Origin: Erythrobasidium yunnanense
Taxonomy: Eukaryota; Basidiomycota; Cystobasidiomycetes; Erythrobasidiales; Erythrobasidiaceae
Direction of reading: 5' to 3'
Assembly (NCBI GenBank): GCA_001600175.1
Contig: BCJC01000002.1
Span: forward strand, 3,011,111 to 3,075,110
DNA length: 64,000 nt
The notes under the pieces: model-generated
Seen by the model: only the letters and a program-made list of their open reading frames with translations
The model's database searches: none
What the model was told of the DNA's origin: nothing
Made by a program: the position numbers and the translations under genes
Shown here: positions 1 through 11,803 of the stretch, in pieces
Layout: each line of letters opens with the position of its first letter
Numbering within the stretch: the first letter of the stretch is position 1

Positions 1-102
1 AGAATGGGACATTTACTTGTAGTGCCGAACACTCCGCCTAGTACGCCTATTGGGGGGATACCGTCGAAGAAGAGTGGGAAGAATAAGAGTAGGAAGGTGT
101 AG
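1..102 (+). CDS. 3' end of an unknown gene (partial)
   Basis: A reading frame open from the left edge ends at a TAG at 100-102. The visible tail reads through a Pro/Thr-rich stretch into a Lys/Ser-rich end (SKKSGKNKSRKV). A basic tail of this kind fits a nuclear or nucleolar protein or the cytosolic end of a membrane protein, but there is too little to name a family. It could also be non-coding sequence that happens to stay open for 33 codons. Confidence 0.35.
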   Translation, partial: RMGHLLVVPNTPPSTPIGGIPSKKSGKNKSRKV

Positions 103-310
103 AGACGCAGAAAGGGAGACGAGGGAAAGTGTCTTGTTCGTCTGGGAGATCATGCACTCTTGGGCTTCTAGCGGAGAAGTCGCATGTACAGCTTAGCATT
201 TTCAGTCAATCTAATTCTACATAGAGTTGATACAGTCCTATCACTTCTTTATCCATGTTCTGCGACTTGCTCAGCTCATGATGCGATGTTGCAGCTATGT
301 CTTCGACCAA

Positions 311-2172
311 ATGTCCGATGATGGCTCACCAGCAGCATCTCCTTCGAAGAATGGGACGCGCAACAACCGCAAAGCACGCCGTCTAGCAGCTCGTCAGCGC
401 GAAGCCGATGAGAAAGCCCAAGAATTGAAGGACACGACTAACGATGTAATGGAGTTTATGGGCACTTTCCAAGATGGTGGACCACCTCCTGAAGACAGAG
501 ATGATGGAACACAGCTGTTCTACGTAGATACGAAACCGGGTGGCCTGCCGAAAGGCTTTGTCGTCAAAGAACTCGAGCAGGAAAAGAGAGTCCCAGACTA
601 TGTAGGGAACGAAGGGGATGTACAAGAAGTGACTGTTCTTAAACAAACAAGCGACAACAGCGACTCAGAAGCTGGCGATGATGATGGTCAAGACGCATTG
701 ACTGTCCAAGCTGTCTCGACGGCCAACAACACAGCTGGCGAAACAGACAACGACAACGACGAGACGGATGCTGGACAAGTCTCGGGTTTGCTGCAAGATG
801 AATTCGATGCGACGCAAGATGAGGAAGATGCAGGACCTGCAGAAACAAGAGAAGCCATCCGGTACTTCAAAGAAGATGATCCGTTGCAGATCTGTCAGAG
901 ATGCGGTGAGAGTGGGCATTCTGTTAGGAAGTGCGAACATATACAGGTCAGCCTTGCCGCTGGGAACGAGAAGATGGAAATGCTGATGAGGTGTGTCGAA
1001 TGATCAGTGCAACACTTGTGGGAAATTGGATGATCATGGAACGAGAGCTTGTCCCTTGACTATGATCTGCTTTCGCTGTCAATCTCGAGGTCATCACATC
1101 AAGGTCCGCCCCACCGCACCTGCTCCATTTGTGCTTTAACCTGACATCGCGGAAATCGCAGGACTGCCCTGTGGACTTGTCTAAAGCACCTTCCCGTCTT
1201 GCAAACTCGCAATGCTCACGCTGTTCTTCCCGCTTGCATTCATCAAGCAACTGTCCCTATATCTGGCGGGTCTATATCCGTGCACCCAATGCTCCCTCTG
1301 GCTCTTCCATCCCCAAAATCCACTTCGCATGCTACAACTGTGCATCTGCCGAGCACTTCGGCGATGACTGCAAGCTTCCGCGTGCGCATCCTGTGAAAGC
1401 TATCGATCGATCAGCCTTCACGAGCGATACGAACAAGATCTATAGAGGCGCTCCTGCAGGCAGACAATCAGAGACGGACTCTTTCCCTGATCTGCAGAGA
1501 GATAGACTGCCAAGACCGAATATCGTCAATGGAATAAGACAGGACAGACCACCACCCAACGCGCCTAAAGGACCGAAAGGAAAAGGCAAAATGCGCAAAC
1601 AGACGCTAGAAGAGGAGATCCAAGATCTGAAAGACGACGATGAAGAAGAAGATATGTGGAAGCGGCTGAACAATAACGTCAATGAGCGGACGGGCAACAC
1701 AACAAGAGGAGAAGGCAGGCAGAATACCTCGGCGAGAGGTGGTGCGCAAGCACGAAGAGGCAGAGGGAGCTGGGAGCCATTCAAAAACAGACCCAGAGGG
1801 AGAGATCGGTCGCGAAGTCCTGAAAGGCGGCAGCATATGCGGTTCTCAGATTCCGACAGTCGGCCACCGCCTAGGAATGACAGCTACATCCCACCTTCTC
1901 GAGACGACAATCGGCATGATCGCAAGAATGAACCTCGCGGACCTGGTGGAAGACAACGCTCTCCAGACTTCCCTCGCTCTGGCTATCATGATACAGATGC
2001 TGGAAGGTCAAGAGGCCCGCCGGCGCTGCTCGATAGGATCAGTAGGGGCAGAGAACTGGCGAAAGATGATAGATCCTATCATAGTGATTCATACAGGCCG
2101 AACGAGAGGCAGCATGGCAGATATACAAATGACAGGCCGTCTGGTGGAAGGTATAGAGGAGGATACGTCTAG
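311..2172 (+). CDS. AIR1: Air1/Air2-like CCHC zinc-knuckle protein, TRAMP complex
   Basis: Three exons: 311-946, 1008-1103 and 1162-2172, joined in phase 0 by introns of 61 and 58 bp; about 580 aa. Five zinc knuckles lie in a row across the exon joins: CQRCGESGHSVRKC, CNTCGKLDDHGTRAC, CFRCQSRGHHIKDC, CSRCSSRLHSSSNC and CYNCASAEHFGDDC. Five knuckles with the DDH signature in the second is the Air1/Air2 arrangement. Those proteins are the RNA-binding subunits of TRAMP (with Trf4/5 and Mtr4), which marks nuclear RNAs for the exosome. An acidic N-terminal third precedes the knuckles; the C-terminal half is rich in Arg, Gly and Ser, as in RNA-binding tails. I chose the ATG at 311 because the first residues upstream of it look non-coding; an in-frame ATG also exists at 227. 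Whether this is AIR1 or AIR2 cannot be told, as most fungi have one copy. Confidence 0.85.
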
Positions 2173-2183
2173 GCGGGTTACTT

Positions 2184-2212
2184 GGCCCCGGCTGCTGAGG
2201 CCCCGGCTGCTG
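2184..2212. repeat. Short direct repeat in the AIR1 3' region
   Basis: The 14-nt unit ggccccggctgctg occurs twice, at 2184-2197 and 2199-2212, separated by one base. It lies just after the AIR1 stop codon and is GC-richer than its surroundings. It may be simple slippage; no function can be inferred. Confidence 0.6.
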
Positions 2213-2387
2213 CGCTGTTATTCTCGTCACGTAGTGGAACTTCGCTGTTGTTGTAGTATCACATCTTCTCCAACTTTGAGATCCACTTCGAAACTCCTTT
2301 GACCGGGCCGAATCGTGTTGACTCTGTGCACTACTCGACATCCATTCTTTGCCTCGAAACATCATAAGACTTGCTTGATGCGCTGAT

Positions 2388-5300
2388 ATGAGCTGGATAG
2401 GGCGAGCTTTGAGCTCAGTAAGCCAATACTGTACGTATGCCACCGAAATGGTCACGTTTGGGGTGACGGCGAGGTCAAGCTGACGATGTTGATCCTCCCT
2501 TAGATAAGGCAAGCTGGCACTTTCTACGATTTCCCAACGTCTGGAATGTCCTTGGACTGACCTTACAACGCCCAGGAAATCAACCCTGCTACACTCTCGG
2601 GCGCAATCGATGTCATTGTCGTCGAAACGACGGCGAACGATGGAAGCACACAGCTCGCTTGCTCGCCTTTTCACGTTCGCTATGGTAAACTGAGCGTACT
2701 GAGGCCTGTAGACCGCAAGGTGAGGCTACTCCATCCATCCAAGCCGGATATGCAGAGGCACGTAAATGATGATGGGCTTATGCTGGGGAATACTCCGCTC
2801 TAGGTATACATCAAGATCAACGATGAAGAAGCTCCCTTTCATATGAAGGTCGGCGATACTGGAGAAGCGTTCTTTGTCTTTGAAACGGATCAAGAAGTCC
2901 CGGAACATCTTCTTACCTCGCCGCTGGCTGGACCTGTCGAAGATGGTGAAGCAGATGCTCTCGACAACGATGTGCGTGAAAAAGCCGCTCGGCCGTGAGT
3001 CAGCTAAAGCGAGTTATCTGGACAGCCCGAACCACTGGATCTCGGAGACTCTGTAGCTACACTTGCGCCATCTACTTCAGCTCCGCAGCAGCATATACAT
3101 GAAGAACAGTTACAGCCGTCGACAGATACGGACACGTCGGATGCGCCTCTCACAAACGAAGAGAGGCTTCGATTTACAGCCAACCACGAATCCAATTCCT
3201 CGAAATTCCTCCAATCAGCAACTCGAGGTGCACAAGCTGTTGGTGGTACAGTCCGCGATTTGGCGCATGCGAATGAGCGGCTGGAAAGTCTGGCTGCGAA
3301 GAGGCCACACCTGCCTCATCAGCTGCGGCGGCACAAGACGGACGAAGAGATTGATTCAGAGACTTTCTCAAGCACAGCTCTGTCCACGAAGCAGAAGAAG
3401 AACGCTATCACCGAAGAAGCCTTTGTAGCTGCCGAATTCGATGGAGTGCCGCCTGAAGGCGACGCGTCAAGTGTACAAGGCTTCGATCGTGCACTACCGC
3501 GGTCACACGATAGTGTCGAATTCTCAGCTTTCGCTGCTGGACCTAGTCCAGCAAGAGTGCAGGAGCTGCAAGAAAGGCTACAAGCGAATGCGGAGGACGC
3601 AGAAATCGGCAGCTATCCTCGCGTACTAGCTTCTGAGTCAATGGAGAAGTTTGAGAACAGCTATGGCCGAATGCGGATATCGGAGAGTCCAATGCCTGAA
3701 ACGCCCAGTTCGATTGATGCCGAAGGCCAGAAATACCCGCTTGGCGAGTCTAGCAAGACATCCTTCGAAACAGGGCCTGTTCCGCCGACCCCAAGTCGGG
3801 AGAATGAAAGCTTGATGCTTGATATGGACGGGTACAAGATGGAAGATGCTGCGAAAACAGCTTCTTCAGCAGATCAGGCGGATGCAGATGGTTTGAAGAC
3901 GCCGCCTATAGAGGAGCTTCGGCGAATGGTTGAAGCGGACGAAGCTGGACATGTCCCACAAGCTCAGGAGATAGGCGTCGGTGCGTTTCCATGCTTACTT
4001 AGAGACTAGCGAAGAATCAGACCTGACAAACGCGCATTTAGATCCAGATGTTTTAGCTCTGACAAGAGCACTGTTGCGGTACTCTGAAGCAAAGCCAGAG
4101 ACAGCGCATCCAGGTTAGCTTATAACACTTTGCAAAGCTAAGCGTGATTGACATCTCTTCGCAGATGGCAGAGCCACTCCCTCAAGCAGCACACTGAGCA
4201 GCTCAACAGTGAAAGCTGAGATGCAAGAAGCTGCTGATCCATATATCTTCGTAGTCCTTTCCGAAGGGCGCAAACATATTTTCGAGCTTGCAATATGCCA
4301 GCCTGCATCAGAACCTTCAGCAACCAACACTGTCGATGAAGTCACAGCATATACAAGCCTACCTTCGCAAGATGACTTTACGAACAATCGCCTTTCGAAA
4401 GAGGAATTTCTGAAAATTGCAGAGAAGGTGGAAGACCGCAATCTATACGTGCGATATAACGAACAAGTCTTCGGCTGGGATAACGGCTCTGCTGCCTTGG
4501 CATCTATGGCTTTGTACAGGAAAGCTCTGATAGACAGACAAGCCAAAGCTCCCGTTGCGGCGCCAGTCAAGCAAGGCACCTGGAAACGGTGGTGGGGCGG
4601 TTCGCGTAGCCGGACTATCACAGGCGAGACGAACGGATCTGCGACTAGCTCAGTATCTTTGGTGTCACAGCCACCGCCTTCGCAAGACAACGATAGCGGC
4701 AGCACATTACAAGTGCATCAACGCATGGAGCGCGCAAGCTCTGAACCTCCACCTTCCTTCTCGCCACCTACTTCACCACCACTTCCTGCAAGTCCGACAC
4801 TTTCGCAAACCGACACGGTGCACGAAAAAGACGAAGAGCCAACGGCAGGGCAGAACAAGCACACGCATTATGCGAAGACATTACGTTTGACGTCAGACCA
4901 GCTCAAACAGCTTAACCTGAAGAAAGGCAGGAACGACATCTCGTTCACTGTTCAGTCCTCCTTTTCTGGTGTAGCAAAGATCACTGCCAGAGTCTTCCTT
5001 TGGGATGCTGATTACCGAGTCGTGATCAGCGATATAGATGGCACAATCACCAAGTAAGCCAGAGCTCCCTTTTCAAGTGGGCATACTCATTCAATTGTTT
5101 GCAGATCCGATGCTCTTGGCCACGTCTTCACCATGATTGGACGGGACTGGACTCACCCAGGTGTTGCGAAGCTGTACACCGACATAGCCCGTAATGGCTA
5201 CAAGATGCTGTACTTGACGAGCAGAGCCGTAGGGCAAGCCGACGTGACGCGAGAATACCTCAGGGGCATACAACAAGGTGGATATGCCTTGCCAGAAGGG

Positions 5301-6283
5301 CCGGTGATCATGTCTCCGGATCGTCTACTTACTTCCCTGCATCGGTAAGTTGCAGCAAGCGATGACACTGCTTGTTCTTACACTCCTTCATCGCAGCGAG
5401 GTGGTCCTGCGCAAGCCGGAAGTGTTCAAGATGGCATGTCTACGAGACATTAAACGACTTTTCGCCGAACAGAACCCCTTCTATGCCGGCTTTGGCAACC
5501 GTTTGACAGATGGCCTTTCATACAGAAGTGTCGAAATACCTTCCAGCCGGATCTTCACGATCGATTCGCAAGGAAACGTCAAGCTCGAGCTGCTAGAGCT
5601 AGCAGGCTATACTTCCACATACATTGGCATGACCAATCTCGTTAACGAAACCTTCCCTCCCGTTCACCGAAGCAATCAACCACAATATAACGACTTCAAC
5701 TACTGGCGTCCTTCTCTACCTGAGGTCGAGTTCCCTGATCTTTCTATACCTACACCAGTCTCGCCAGCTTTGAGTGCTCGTTCGGACTCTAGGATGTCTG
5801 TCTTTAGAGTCGGCGCCATCGCTGGAGCGATCACCAAGCGTGCAAGCCGAAGTCAATTGGTGTCATCAAAGCCTGCGGCAAAGGACGGCACCAAATCACC
5901 CCTCTCGTCGAGCCCTCCCGTCGACAGTCAATACGGCTTTGCGGAGCGGTCGCAGAACGAGATCGACCTGGAACGCAACCTGCCTAGTACCGAGAGAACA
6001 AGTGCCAGAAAGAGGAATGACTCGATGCCAGGAAGCTACGAAGACAAGTCATATCTCGACAAGCTTCACGAAAGCGAAGAGTTCGAGGGTGACGATCGAG
6101 AGAATGGAATTGAGGATGTAGATGAAGAAGACGAGCTGGACGAGAACGACCTCGAAGCGGGAGACAATACCATGGACGATGACGATATTCCCGAAATGGA
6201 CTTTGCGAAGGTTCCGGTAAGTCGCTTGTCACTAGAGATACAGGACGAAATTGACGATTGCACCCGTCCTTCAGTACCTCTAA
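2388..6283 (+). CDS. PAH1: Lipin, Mg2+-dependent phosphatidate phosphatase (Smp2/Pah1/Ned1)
   Basis: Converts phosphatidate to diacylglycerol at the ER/nuclear envelope. Ten exons: 2388-2430, 2504-2508, 2576-2719, 2804-2971, 3026-3980, 4042-4113, 4165-5053, 5105-5344, 5397-6216 and 6275-6283; about 1114 aa, all phases consistent. The N-terminal lipin domain is clear (MSWIGRALSSVSQYYK, then EINPATLSGAIDVIVVE and CSPFHVRYGKLSVLRP, later GDTGEAFFVFETD). The catalytic DxDGT motif reads DIDGT, followed by GRDWTHPGVAKLY, LTSRAVGQAD and DRLLTS, all typical of the C-LIP domain. The middle is disordered and Ser/Pro-rich; the C-terminus is very acidic. Two oddities: exon 2 is only 5 nt, followed by a GC-AG intron, and the last exon is 9 nt ending in YL. 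If the last intron is not spliced, the stop would be at 6294. Confidence 0.93.
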
Positions 6284-6431
6284 GCTGTACATAACGCACA
6301 ACCCGTTTATGTTGCATCGACAGAAAGAACTTTTGTTGTCATATCTACTTGTAGCCCATATCATCTATTCGTCGTTCACCTTGCAAGGGCAAACAAGGAG
6401 CTCTGCACCTAATGCGACCGATTATGGCTAA

Positions 6432-9400
6432 CTATCCTGCTCTCCGATGATCTTGGACGTCGCGCGCTGATCTAGGCTTTTCCTTGTCACGATTGCGATC
6501 TCTGCCCCATTCGCGCCTCGGAGGAGAGGGAGACCTCGGCCTCGACTAGAGAAGCGCTTAAGGTCAACCCAGGTAACATGCATAAATTCTGAAGACTCAC
6601 TCTCGATACAGCAGAAGGCGGAGGCGATCTAGAGGACTGCCGTCGTGATCTACCGTTGGCAATCTCCCGACTGTCACCCCTGCTGGGCTTTGGTCGATAG
6701 CTATCCCGGATATCTGGATGCGATGTAGGCGGCAGTGGCGAGGTGGGTCGACGCCGATCGTGCATCGAGTCGAACATAGTAGCATCTGATACGACTGGCT
6801 TGGGCGGCAAGCCAGGAATTGCAGCCAGCGGAAGTAGTCTACCAGGAGCTGAGGCTGGCGTAGGAGGCTCTGACCTGCCAGACCTGCTTGTTGGTGGCGC
6901 TGAACTCGAAGGGTGCGCGGGAGACTTGATACTGATAGCTTCGATGTGTGAGAGGATCCGTCGTGCGTCTGTGGAGTCGCCTGAAATAGGATTGAATAGC
7001 CTTATGAGGGGCTGATCCTTATCTTGAACTTCTGCAAGCACCGTGCCAGGTAGTCTGGCTATATCTACGAAAGTGTCGTCAACCTCCATGCTACTAGCCT
7101 TGTCTCTCCCGTTCTCCCCTGATCGACTTCTGTCGGCGGCTCCTGCCAGAGAGATAGGTGATCTACGCCGTTGATTGCGTCTTGCGTCCTTTCCTGCTGG
7201 AGGTGAGATCGAGCGTGCTCGTCTGCCTGAATTATTACGCCTCAAATCCCGTCGTTCGTCAACTTCCATTCTATCGTCACGTCGCCTGTCGATATCGGGT
7301 TCGCCTCGATATTTCTTGCTTGGAGGAGCTCGCAAGTCACCATCATCTCGCTCATCGAAATGGTCACGACGAGGCCCACTATCGCCTTGACCCATTCGCG
7401 AGAGTAAGGTTGACGGATTGCGTTGCTCTGTCCTGCTGACGACCGGCGATGGCACTCTTGGACGCTTACCCTGCGGCGGACTAGCAGCTCTGCGGCCAAC
7501 TCGAGGAGGGGATGTCAGTGAGCGGGCAGAGCTGACACGGCCCGCAGCGGGAGCCTCCTGTCTACGTCTGTCATCTCGTCTTGCTGGCGGCGGCGAGAGA
7601 GGCCTATCAAGCCTTCTTTCTGCACCCGGCGCGAGGGGGGCATCTCTGATTCGTATAGGTGCGTCGCGGTTGTCTCTTGCATCTGGTCGAGTTTCATTGA
7701 CTTGCCATGCGCGCATTGGGAGGGGCGAAGCACTGCGCCTTGCAGGAAGCGATCTTGGCTGCGGTGAAGGCGATCGAGGTCTGCTTGTCTGCACAGGCGG
7801 ACCTCTACGACCGCCATCGTAACCACGCAGATCATCTTGAGCTGGAAGAGGTCCTTTTGAGCGATATGAAGCTTGGCCTTCTCGAGACACTGGAGAAGGG
7901 GATCTTCCCTGTCGCAGACGAGGAGAGCGAGGACGAGCGTAATCATCCTGAACATGGCATGAGCGTCCAAAAGTGCGAACTTGTACTGCGAAAGCCTCAC
8001 ATTGCCGCGCTCTATGAATACTTTGGCCTGAGGAGCACGCTTTGGCCAGCCTTGATCCCGTGCGGAAGCTGGATCCGGCCGCCCTTGCCGAGTCGTAGTA
8101 GACTCATATCTCTGCTCGCGCTCAACCAGCGGAAACTCAGGAGGGCCGTGGTTTCGACGCTGATCTTGTCTTGCTGGATTCGGCGGCGGCGAGCGAGACT
8201 CTCTTGCGGGTCTAGTAGGCCAGCCACTGTCGATACTTGGTCGAGCTTTTGAGTGCCCAGATCGGTTGTTATTGGGATTGGATGGTCCTGTCGGAAGATT
8301 CGCCTGTCTGGAAGAAGAAGAAGCGGAAGCATTTGTTGGGTTTCGAGTGGCTGAAGGGCCCTTTGGCAGATCGGAAAGGTCTGAAGGATGGGAAGAAGCT
8401 TGTGTGCCTTTCTGACCCGATGGTCCTGAGAAGCTTCGCCTGGTCTGGGATGGAGCAGGTCGAGATCGATCTGCCTTCGGTCCCGTGGGAAGACCAGCTT
8501 GACCTGTAGCTGTAGCTGTACTTTGCGATGTAGAAGCTGAGGAAGAAGGAGCGGCTCCTCTCCGCCCCCGCGGTTCTGTAGGTATACCTGAAGCAGATCC
8601 AGCTGAGACTGGTGTGGGAGGCTTGAATTCGTCGTGCTGCCGTCGACCTGCCGAAGGACCTGTAGGAGGTCTTGATATAGGCGGTTGGGATAGCTTGTTG
8701 ATGCTCTCCACCTTGGAGAATGCGCGTCTTTGGTCCGGCTGCGTTGTACGACCTGAAGTAAACCGTTGTGATAGTCAGAAATCTGCGACCTATGATGCAT
8801 CCTCTGGTCGATCGGAAATGGCGAAGGCAGATATGGACCGGTATCCGGCAGCCCGCTAGCAAGGGCCGGTAGTAATGAATGAGCGGAAGCTCGTAAACGT
8901 TCTTGCTCGAGGAAGACTTGTGGGCATGTACGCATGTACTTTGCCTGTGTACCACGTTGCTTTGCGAGCTTCAGAGCCGATGCCAGAAGTGCAGTCCGAG
9001 GAATATGAAAAAGCGGAAGAGAGGATAGGTAGACGAGAAGATAGCTCACCCCAGGGTGCTGTAGCGGCTTTGTTATTGCCTTCGTCGTTGGTGGTGCCAG
9101 TCGAAGCGGATGTAGAGACTGTTGTAAGAGAAATTAGGTACGGAAGGAGTGGGAAGGAGGCCAGATTTGGTCGAGCGTCGATTGTTTCGTTTGTGAGAGT
9201 TTGAACGGATGTAAAATATGTGGACAAGATAGGCGTAAGGGAATAAGGGAAGGGAGAAGGAGACCATGAGGAGAAAGTCAATGAAAGCGGTTCTTGCGGT
9301 CGCGAAGGGCCTTGACAGGACGGCTGTCCCATCACAGTACGACGTACCCTTCTCCCTGTCTGTTTCTGCTTCAGCAGCTCCCCGTAGCCGCTGTGATTGC

Positions 9401-9813
9401 CTGCCATTGTCCGTAGCTTTACCAGGGACGGAGGCCTTTCTAGCATCCCGAGAGTCTGCCACGACGGGTGTCTGAGCTTCTTGTGATTGTTCTACGTCTT
9501 CCTCAAGTCTAGCCGCTGTCGTGGGGCGGTCCCAAGTCGTGACGTTGGCGGTTTTGTTGAAATAGTAGAGCTCGTTGTTTCTCGAGTAGCGCCTCTGCCA
9601 GCCAGCAGGAAGCGGTGATTCTGCACCATCGTTGTTGTCGTTCGTATCATCGGCGTACTTTGCTCGACTATCGCTGGTCTGTTCCGCTACCTCGACCTCG
9701 ACGTCGCCTGCTCCAGCCTGGTCTTCGTCGCCGTTCGCGCCTAGCGAGATCTCAGATTCGCGGTCTTCATCGTCTTCTCCAAAATCTAGACGGTCCTCCT
9801 CTTCTGCTGACAT
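6432..9813 (-). CDS. WW-domain protein with RS/RD-rich tail (RNA-processing type, unnamed)
   Basis: Exons on the minus strand: 9813-9348, 8752-8001, 7947-6601 and 6545-6432, about 892 aa, with phase-consistent joins. An acidic N-terminus is followed by one WW domain (LPAGWQRRYSRNNELYYFNK, ending in TTWDRP; both signature Trp present). The rest is low complexity: repeated LPTGP/LPKGP/PPTGP motifs, then many Arg/Ser and RSPSP blocks, ending in an RD-rich tail (GRDRNRDKEKPRS). A short conserved-looking island near the C-terminus (around 7080-6930) contains LPGTVLAEVQDKDQPLIRLF. WW plus RS tails are usual in splicing or transcription-coupled factors, so a nuclear RNA-processing role is inferred. 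The 595-bp first intron is ten times the local norm. Confidence 0.7.
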
Positions 9814-10687
9814 GCTTTAAGCTGCTTTGGGCGGAGCAGAAGAGCAAAAGTACGGAACTCGAACAAGATGGACGGCTGCCGCGAGAGGATGTGTACATTA
9901 CAAGTTGTACGGCACATCACTGAGTATAGACTACGCCGACTGACCTGTACTGAGCCTTCGCACGTCTTCGAGGGGCACGTAAATCCCATACAAGGCCTTG
10001 CAGGTCCACAGAACCCCATCGCAGTCCTTCGCTACTATCCCTGATCAGGTGCGATTCACAGTAATGTGAAGGTCTGCAATAACGCGTACGTCGTTCCGTT
10101 ATTCGTCCTGGAGGCTCGGGCAGTAGGATTCGCTTGATGAACGACGCGATCGTCGCTGCTTAGGATCGCTCTTTGAGGTTTGTCATGGCTTGCTAAGTCA
10201 TCTCCAGGATGTAGACGTCCGTCTGCAGCAGGACCCGCTGTAACTACTCCAAGGTATTTCTTCAGCTCTTGCGCAGATCGTAGCGTTTCAGCTGCAATAT
10301 TGCTGGGCCGTAAGAAGCCTCTTGCGGATCAGTGGGTCCGTAGATGTAGTTACGCTGCTTGGGGCTGCATCTCCAGATCCGAGCCGATCTTTTCGAGGCT
10401 TTTTCCCTGTGTCCTTTTTCGGGGTTGCAAGACGCCGTCATCGCGATAACGCCAGAGCCCTTGACAGCGTTTTCTTCCAGACTGACAGGAGCCTTATCCG
10501 CAACAACACCAAGCTTCAGGTCAGTACGCTCAGCCTGTGCCTGGGTTTGACAGCTGTCAAAGCCGAAATCAAGGCACCTTAACGGTTATCGCTGACATCT
10601 TATCGCTCCGCCAGATCCGTAGAAGCAGCAAGGAAGCGGACCACACTCTTTGGCGCTGACCATCATCTCGACGCCTCAACATCAGCC
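9814..10687. other. Divergent intergenic region, no gene seen
   Basis: About 870 bp between the start of the minus-strand WW gene and the start of the BTB gene. Only short unconvincing reading frames occur, without domain character or splice support. It presumably carries both promoters. It is the longest gene-free stretch in the window. Confidence 0.5.
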
Positions 10688-11626
10688 ATGGCTACCTCTC
10701 CTACCTTATCCATGTCGTCCGATAGCTCTATCAGCCTGAGAGCTCATGATGATCCCAATCCTGGACAATTTTCACCACGCTTTGATTCGCATTGCGCAGA
10801 TAGCGACCTCATACTGCGTACGAGCGACAACATCCTATTCAGAGTGCACAAAGCGCGACTCGCTGGATCAGGTGTGTTTCGGGATATGTTCGAGATAGGC
10901 TCTCAAGTTATGGAGGAAAGTGCAGAAATCCCTACCATCGCACTTGCGGAGGATGCACAGACACTGGAGAACGTCCTTCCATTCTTCTATGGGGAATATC
11001 CAGATGTCGACAGCTTGCCGTTTGATCAAGTCCTCGAAGCGTTCCAGACTGCCATCAAATACTCCATGTCTTTAGTCGAGCATATCTACACGGCACGCCT
11101 GAGGTTGGTCGCTTCTTAAAGCCTATTTAGGAGGTTTGTATGCTAATACAACCCATGTCCAGGCGGATGATGCCAAACTCGATGACCGGCGATCAAGCAT
11201 TCACCTTGTGGAAGCTCTGTACGACGCTCGATAAGCAAGACCTGGCCGCCCAAGCGCTCTTACTCACTACCAAAGGCGACATCCTGCGATTCTCGAGCAG
11301 TGGTCTTCACGATCTTCGGGCTAGCGATGTAGATCGTTTGGTGAGCATTTTTGGTCATATCCCAGCTGTTGTGGCTCATCCTTGTCTTGATGCAGTGGAG
11401 GACACATCTGCAAAAGTCTCAGAATGCGGTCGACAAGCTCTTCGATTACGCCTGGCGGAGTACGAGAGGCGGTGACTGCTTTTACTTTCAAAAAGCAGCC
11501 CATGAAGCGTATATGAAAGCTCTTCTTCGATCGAAGTGCACAGGCATGGCATGTGAAGCGGAGGAGCCTCTCGGCTTCAAAACCTGTGCGAAATGCTCGA
11601 CCATGCAAACGGAATTACTTGCTTAG
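10688..11626 (+). CDS. BTB/POZ-domain protein with C-terminal Cys cluster
   Basis: Exons 10688-11103, 11163-11340 and 11396-11626 (introns of 59 and 55 bp; phases agree), 274 aa. Residues about 35-140 form a BTB domain: the core DSDLILRTSDNILFRVHKAR, then LAGSGVFRDMFEIG and FFYGEYPDVDSL. The fold mediates dimerisation and often recruits Cullin-3, but many fungal BTB-only proteins have no assigned partner. Without the second intron the frame would stop at 11475. Splicing it gives a better C-terminus, with CTGMAC and CAKC pairs, which could bind a metal ion. I do not recognise a specific orthologue. Confidence 0.75.
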
Positions 11627-11803
11627 AAACACAGTCGTGTGTATAGAGCCGCTGTTCAGTCAGCTGGCATGCATCCTTTCGTTAAGCTTGTCTCCTTTCA
11701 GCCGCAATGCAGCATGTTAGTCTTCCGGGTTTTGTTGTTGTGCAATCATTTGTCTGTCAGCAATATAGACGAGTGGTACGTTTCATTGGCATAGGCATAG
11801 TAC

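Noticed and set aside
2972-3025. A 31-bp lipin intron starting at 2995 (gtgagt)
   Set aside because: It leads to a stop in frame; the 54-bp intron from 2972 (gtgcgt) keeps the frame.
8875-9204. Plus-strand open frame of 109 codons in the long WW-gene intron
   Set aside because: No domain, no splice partners and no better than chance on the antisense of a low-complexity gene.
10180-10582. Overlapping plus-strand frames in the large divergent gap
   Set aside because: Short, no recognisable domain, no leader or splice context; most likely chance.
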